Below, in pieces: positions 59,481 through 64,000 of a stretch of DNA of 64,000 bases. Within the stretch, counting starts at the first letter, position 1. Each line of letters begins with the position of its first letter. The stretch covers positions 86,223,378 to 86,287,377 of the forward strand of contig NC_090728.1 of assembly GCF_036898095.1 (NCBI RefSeq), given 5' to 3'. This DNA comes from Palaemon carinicauda. Taxonomy: Eukaryota > Arthropoda > Malacostraca > Decapoda > Palaemonidae. Under the pieces are notes generated by a model that saw only the letters and a list, made by a program, of their open reading frames with translations, had not been told where the DNA came from and did not search any database. The translations under genes were made by a program, and so were the position numbers.

Positions 59481-59540
59481 AGTTGCAACAGTACCAATCG
59501 GCAATCTAAACAACCTTCTTATCCCCCCTTCACCTTCTAT

Positions 59541-59850
59541 GTTGGGATCAGAACGATTGTTGGCGGCTGAGGGCAAAAACTCGTACTCCTTATAAGGAGA
59601 CAGTTTTATCCGCCCGTCCTGTTTTCAATCTTGAAAATGGGGGCGGAGTCGTCGGCGGTCTTTTTGACTTCCAACATTTCTCTCTCTCCTTTCAGCTCAT
59701 CTCCCTTGCTGGAGTCAGAACGAGTGCTGGCGGCTGAGGGCAACAACTCGTGCTCCTTATAAGGAGACAGTTTTGCCTTCCCGTCCTTTCTTCAACGTTG
59801 AAGATGGGGGCAGAGCCGTCGGCGGTCTTTTTGGTATCCAGCATCTTTTT
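59541..59850 (+). repeat. Tandem duplication in LINE 3' UTR, about 167 bp
   Basis: Two units share GGCGGCTGAGGGCAA, CTCCTTATAAGGAGACAGTTT and GTCGGCGGTCTTTTTG. CTCCTTATAAGGAG is a perfect palindrome within each. Confidence 0.85.
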
Positions 59851-60153
59851 CACTTTCAATCTTCTCTTCTCAGTTCAGGTATCCCTCCCAACCACTTTTC
59901 GATATAAGTCCCAATAATTTCAATCATAAGTAACTCTAAATTTTTTTTTTTTTTTTTTTTTTTAGATTTACAGGTACAGGAATTTTTATTCCATCCTTTC
60001 TCCACTACTCAAACATCTACAACTCCCTCCTTTCAGCTCTCTCATACTCAGCTGAAATCTCACGCTATCTCTCCACCTTACAACTTAAGCTTAAACCACT
60101 ACGAAGTTTTTTACTTCACCTATACCAATGTCTCCAACTAAAATTTTTCAACT

Positions 60154-60244
60154 CCTTCCCGAGCTCTCCTACTTATCGGGATTTACTACTATAATTCTTT
60201 CCTTCCCGAGCTCTCCTACTTATCGGGACTTACTACTATAATTA
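60154..60244 (+). repeat. 47-bp tandem duplication in LINE 3' UTR
   Basis: CCTTCCCGAGCTCTCCTACT followed by TATCGGGA and TTACTACTATAATT occurs twice. CCCGAG and the inverted TCGGGA can pair as a small stem in each unit. Confidence 0.85.
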
Positions 60245-60510
60245 TTTTTCTCAAATTAAAGACTAGAGCCAGTGGGCTCTTGGGAAGGATATCCCCTTCC
60301 CGCAGTCACCCACTCCCTTGTCAAAAACAACCCATCACAACCCAAAACCTATCCCAATATCCTAAAATAAAAGTTACAGAATACTCCCCACCCCCAACCA
60401 CCTATCCCAATAAATCCTACCAAAACACCTACGGGCTGCAAGATTGCAAGAGCCTGTGTCTGGCCAAAAGGGCCAGGCAATCTTCAACAACAACAACAAC
60501 AAGCTTCCAT

Positions 60511-60994
60511 TTCATTTTGTAACTGGGAGAGGCCCCTCATATACCTAACTGCCGCCCCAGGGCAAAGTTCCTGGTGACGCCCCCCCCCCCCCCCCACTCT
60601 CCCACCCCTACTTTCAGCCCCAACCCACCAGTTCCAATTCCACCCCTTTTTTAAATCACTTTGCTGCCCATGGGCCTGTATATAGAAACCTAACTATACT
60701 ATACGGCCTAGTTACAGGATATCGAAATATGTTATAACAGATTAATTATACTGGTGAAAAAGTATTTTATATTAAGTGACTTAAAAAATGACAAAGTAAA
60801 CAGCTCTTAATTTTTGCTTCATAGAAACATATTTACAGCAATGAAGACTTTGAAGTAAAAGGAAATAAATTGATTTCAAAACAAAATTCCATTAGCAGTA
60901 CAGAAACATTCAACCATGACATAATAAAATTTAATTATGAAACATTCACAAGATTTATTTACATAAGAGAATTAGGAAGAAAATAAATAAATAA

Positions 60995-61079
<85 letters not shown>

Positions 61080-61131
61080 CTTTTCATTATTTGGTAGAAA
61101 ATGGAATATGTTACATATCTATCTATCTATA
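60511..61131. other. hAT-like edge word and (AT)n, otherwise empty
   Basis: At about 60553 GCCGCCCCAGGGCA precedes a poly(C) run. The same word and run occur at 63350-63390 in the same orientation. They may be related transposon edge sequences. A (AT)n tract spans 61001-61076. No coding frame was recognised. Confidence 0.35.
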
Positions 61132-61255
61132 GATTCCATTTTACCGTAGACTATGTTTGCCGCATATATACATATTTTACAAAAAGTGGAATTGCTGCAT
61201 AGGTTCTTTCAACTAATTTGAGAAACAGAAAATGTATTGGTACTTATAATCATAT

Positions 61256-61348
<93 letters not shown>

Positions 61349-62369
61349 TGTGTGTGTATGTGTGTGTATGTGTGTGTGTGTGTAAATAACTTCAAAATAC
61401 CGAAGTACCATAAAATACAATTTTACCTTTATTGTTATAAATACCAGATTAGTTGAAACAGCTCATGCAACAATTCTATTTTTTGCAATATATATATATA
61501 TATGTGTGTGGCGTGACTGATCTGGTAGTTCGGAAGTTTTAAGTTATTTACATTTTTTCTGGTTTAGTATTCTGAAGTTATAAAGTAATTTACAGCTCTA
61601 TCTTGACTCTCCAAGGAGCGACATCTAAATAGAAAAAAACCCATAGCCCATAAAAAATGCAGTCTTCGATATTGTCTGCACGAGGAAGAGAAAAGTATTC
61701 ACACGATCTCTATATATACGTGTTTGATGGTTATGCTGTTGATAAGATAAGAACATTTAGTGAGAAAAGAAAGCTGTGGAAAGGTCGGATACACGTTAGA
61801 AATCGTGAAGTGGTAAAACAAATTAATGAACACACGCATGCAGCCTCGGCATCTAAAGTTGAAAGAGAGATAGTTATAACAAAGATAAAAGTGCGATCTG
61901 CTGAAACCTCTCAAGTAATTAACGAGTGCCTTGTAAATTTGCCTGAAGCTTCTCAAAGAGTGATACATATCACCCGATAGCTAAAGAAAATAGTGCATTG
62001 GAAGCGGAAAAAAATTGCCGATTTCCCAGGAAATCGGAGCAATTTAGAACTTGTAATACCCAAAAGCTTTAAAACTTATCATGTAACTGATAGTATCGAA
62101 GAACAGTTTTTATTAGCTGATAGGTGTGATGCATCATGGAGAATTTTGGTATTTGGAAGAGAAGGAATTGCAATTTTCTTAGTCAAACAGATGATAAAAA
62201 ATTACAAATATTTTAAACAAATTTTGATTTCCACCTTAGAATTAGCATTATATATTAACACTCAAATTAGTTGAAAGAACCTATGCAACAATTTTGCTTT
62301 TTGCAAAATATGTATATAGTACATGCGGCGAGACTGGTCTGCGGCAAAAATAGTCCACGGAAAAATGGA
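61132..62369 (+). mobile_element. MULE deletion derivative with FLYWCH-type gene remnant
   Basis: Left arm 61132-61224 and right arm 62261-62369 are inverted copies. Shared blocks are ATTCCATTTT.CCGT.GACTAT, TTGCCGC, ATACATATTTT and CATAGGTTCTTTCAACTAAT. A third copy of part of the arm lies in direct orientation to the right arm at about 61443-61520. Between them is only the N-terminal third of a MULE-type transposase. Two microsatellites have grown inside. Confidence 0.6.
61657..62200 (+). pseudogene. MULE transposase N-terminal region (FLYWCH type)
   Basis: The first frame (ATG 61657 to stop 61978) reads KLWKGRIHVRNREVVKQINEHTHAASASKVE. This is the end of a FLYWCH domain with its HTH histidines, but the W-x-C cysteine pair has been lost. 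The next frame continues ...NLELVIPKSFKTYHVTD, then EEQFLLADRCDASWRILVFGRE, which matches the linker that precedes the MULE DDE domain (EQFLLxD...RILIFGT). The catalytic domain itself is absent. Confidence 0.6.
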
Positions 62370-62420
62370 ATGTGGCGAGATGGCCACGGCAAAAGGGCCA
62401 CGGCTAAACGTCCCATCCAT

Positions 62421-62624
<204 letters not shown>

Positions 62625-62678
62625 CACACACCAGGTTAGGCTACAGTTTCTTAACATTTAGCAAATTAATTTTCTTGC

Positions 62679-63090
62679 TTAGCTTATGATAAATTCATGA
62701 ATTACATTTTCAAAATTCATTGCCATCAGGGTTTCTGACTCAATGCTGAGGAGTGCCAAATTTGAAAGTCTCTCCTGGCCCATAGTATTTCTCAGGTATG
62801 TCTTAATGAGTTTCAGTTTGCTGAAGGCTCTTTCACATGAAGCAACTGATACCCCTACAGTCAATAATAACCTAAGTGCTACTTGAAGGTTAGCGAATCC
62901 TTCATCATATTTCATAATAAAACTAAGGCTGATTCTATGTTTCTGTCCCTTACCAAGAACTTTACATCTTGTATCTCTTGGCATAGTTCTGATGCTTTCA
63001 GGTCTTTGTCATATTTTTGCTCCATGCCTTTGCACACTGCATAAACTTCTTCGTTTATGCCAAATAATTTTTTAGGGGGCAGGAAAGTAA
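62679..63090 (-). pseudogene. hAT transposase C-terminal (dimerisation) fragment
   Basis: Minus-strand reading: PKKLFGINEEVYAVCKG, DKDLKASELCQEIQDVKF, then after a frameshift NLQVALRLLLTVGVSVASCERAFSKLKLIKTYLRNTMGQERLSNLALLSIE (62700-62920). The pattern LRILLTxPVSxASxERxFSKLKLIKxxLRxxMxxERLxxLAxLSIE is the hAT C-terminal dimerisation domain, typical of hAT elements with ZMYM-type relatives. The catalytic part is not present. The last residues end at 62679. Confidence 0.8.
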
Positions 63091-63289
63091 AAGAAAATGT
63101 AAAAGAAAACCTAGATATTTAGAAGCAAACATTTTGAGTGCATGATTTTCATTGTCAAGATGATTAATTCTATTGCAAAAAGAAAAAAATATCGCGGAAA
63201 TATTTGAATTTTTGTTGGTTTTAATGGTTCAATTGCAAAAATCATAATTTTCGGTAACAAATTTCAAAGCTTTTATTCTTTACCCGATA

Positions 63290-63420
63290 AGTATTATTAT
63301 TTCATTCTCTTGGGGCGGCAAGTCCAGGCTATTTTTGCCGCCTCTAAAAAAGTGCCGCCCCAGGGCATTTGCCCCCCCCCCCCCCACCCTTGCCCTCCCC
63401 CATGTGAGGGCCCTGAACTT
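63290..63420. other. Possible hAT terminal sequence with poly(C)
   Basis: GGGGCGGCAAGTCCAGGC, then TTTTTGCCGCC, then GTGCCGCCCCAGGGCA and a poly(C) run. GGGGCGGC and GCCGCCCC form a small inverted pair. They lie beside the hAT fragment and could be its terminal repeat region. The call is weak. Confidence 0.3.
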
Positions 63421-63574
63421 GGAGTAACTATTTTATATTGCTAAACTAAACTCAACAGATTTCTCTCTTATTACAGGAGTTTTTTCTTCTTGAAATAAGT
63501 TTTTCTCTTGGTCGCTTGACTTTACCTTGTTTAACAGTCAAATTTTTTATTAAATTAACTTTATCATTATACTC

Positions 63575-63753
63575 ATCTTTTTTAATGAGGCGCATTTGCA
63601 CTGACTCGCAGTGGTGCCCTTTTAGCTCGGAAAAGTGTCCTGCTATCTGATTGATCTTGTCCAACCAATCAGCGATCAGGACACTTTTCCGAGCGAAAAA
63701 GGCACCCCTGGGAGTCGGTGCAAATCTGCCTCACTAAAAAGAATTTACTATAG
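63575..63753. mobile_element. Palindromic foldback MITE, copy 2
   Basis: Same family as 2989-3185. It shares ATTTGCAC.GACTCG, GGTGCCCTTTTAGCTCGGAA, CCAACCAATCAGCGATC and the terminal TTTACTATAG. Both arms are present but more diverged than in copy 1, and the left end has lost its CTATAG. Confidence 0.75.
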
Positions 63754-63834
63754 GAATAAAATCTATTTCGTCTTTCGTTTCTTCATTTGGGCTTCTCCAT
63801 GTCAATTTTCTATGTTACTTTTATAAAGAAAATG

Positions 63835-64000
63835 TGTTCATGACTTCAAGATTGTGTCTTTTAGCAAATTCTATAAGCATGGTTTCTCTGGCATTTCTTG
63901 TGCCTAGTCCAAATTTGCCTACAGCTGATTCTCGTCTCTTCTTTATACCTACTTTTGTATTGAAATCACCCAAAAACCATTGTAAATTTAGTCTTATGTT
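63835..64000 (-). pseudogene. RTE-like LINE endonuclease fragment
   Basis: Minus-strand reading contains GDFNTKVGIKKRRESAVGKFGLG then RNARETMLIEFAKRHNLEVMNT. In RTE-type APE endonucleases GDFNAKVG...VGKxGxGxRNxRGxxLxxFAxxxxLxIxNT is conserved. The fragment is open across the window edge. Copy 2 of the palindromic MITE lies just downstream of it. Confidence 0.7.

Larger units (their letters stand above)
55434..60510 (+). mobile_element. I-type LINE with RNase H and (CAA)n tail
   Basis: A plus-strand non-LTR element about 5 kb long from the gap edge to a tail of CAACAACAACAACAAC at about 60488-60503. Its body has endonuclease, RT, RNase H and a terminal zinc-finger-like segment, followed by a 1-kb 3' UTR with two internal tandem duplications. 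The 5' end is lost in or before the gap. RNase H in a non-LTR element points to the I group of clades. Confidence 0.75.

Overview
The window is animal nuclear DNA, most likely from a decapod crustacean (shrimp, prawn or crab group). Pointers are the very dense (TA)n, (GA)n, (CA)n and (AAT)n microsatellites, an AT-rich background, a complete DIRS-type retroelement of a kind known to be common in Decapoda, and almost no unique coding sequence. No bacterial gene organisation, tRNA, rRNA or CRISPR array was recognised. One run of exactly 500 N (54934-55433) is a scaffold gap.

Host gene. Four short minus-strand exons (42573-42745, 8890-9052, 7690-7788, 2160-2288) join with matching phases into one coiled-coil reading frame. 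It resembles the C-terminal half of CFAP58 (CCDC147), a cilia and flagella protein. The gene continues beyond both sides of what is visible. Its introns are 33.5 kb, 1.1 kb and 5.4 kb.

Layout. 1-2150: intron with weak LINE relics. 2289-7689 (intron): a palindromic foldback MITE, an LTR-like segment with a heat-shock-element promoter, a Tc1/mariner relic, a detached DIRS terminal repeat and a Tigger deletion derivative. 9053-42572 (33.5-kb intron): a nest of transposons. A Mag-like Ty3/gypsy element (9603-36722) is split at 13041/34574. Inside the split lie a CR1/jockey-type LINE and a MULE-like element with long terminal inverted repeats. The MULE holds an 8.8-kb DIRS element (13630-22468) and a LINE-tailed non-autonomous repeat, which is itself split by an Academ-like DNA transposon (25283-30446). 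That transposon carries a further inverted-repeat insert in its gene. The intron also holds a decayed 45-bp minisatellite split by a 4.06-kb Tigger element (37723-41786). 42746-64000: huge TA tracts, a gag-only LTR retrotransposon with an intact 596-codon gag and a tRNA-Lys-type primer site, an RTE-like LINE relic, FLYWCH/MULE fragments, a Penelope-like element, the gap, an I-type LINE with RNase H, a MULE deletion derivative, a hAT fragment, a second copy of the palindromic MITE and an RTE endonuclease fragment.

Almost every transposon gene is broken, so the window is mainly a record of repeated insertion into the introns of one ciliary gene. Intact long frames are the DIRS gag-like ORF (674 codons) and the LTR-element gag (596 codons). 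The most notable items are the Academ-like element with an XPG/FEN1-like nuclease, the DIRS element with full terminal and internal complementary architecture, the depth of nesting, and a splice donor fused to a (CT)n microsatellite.
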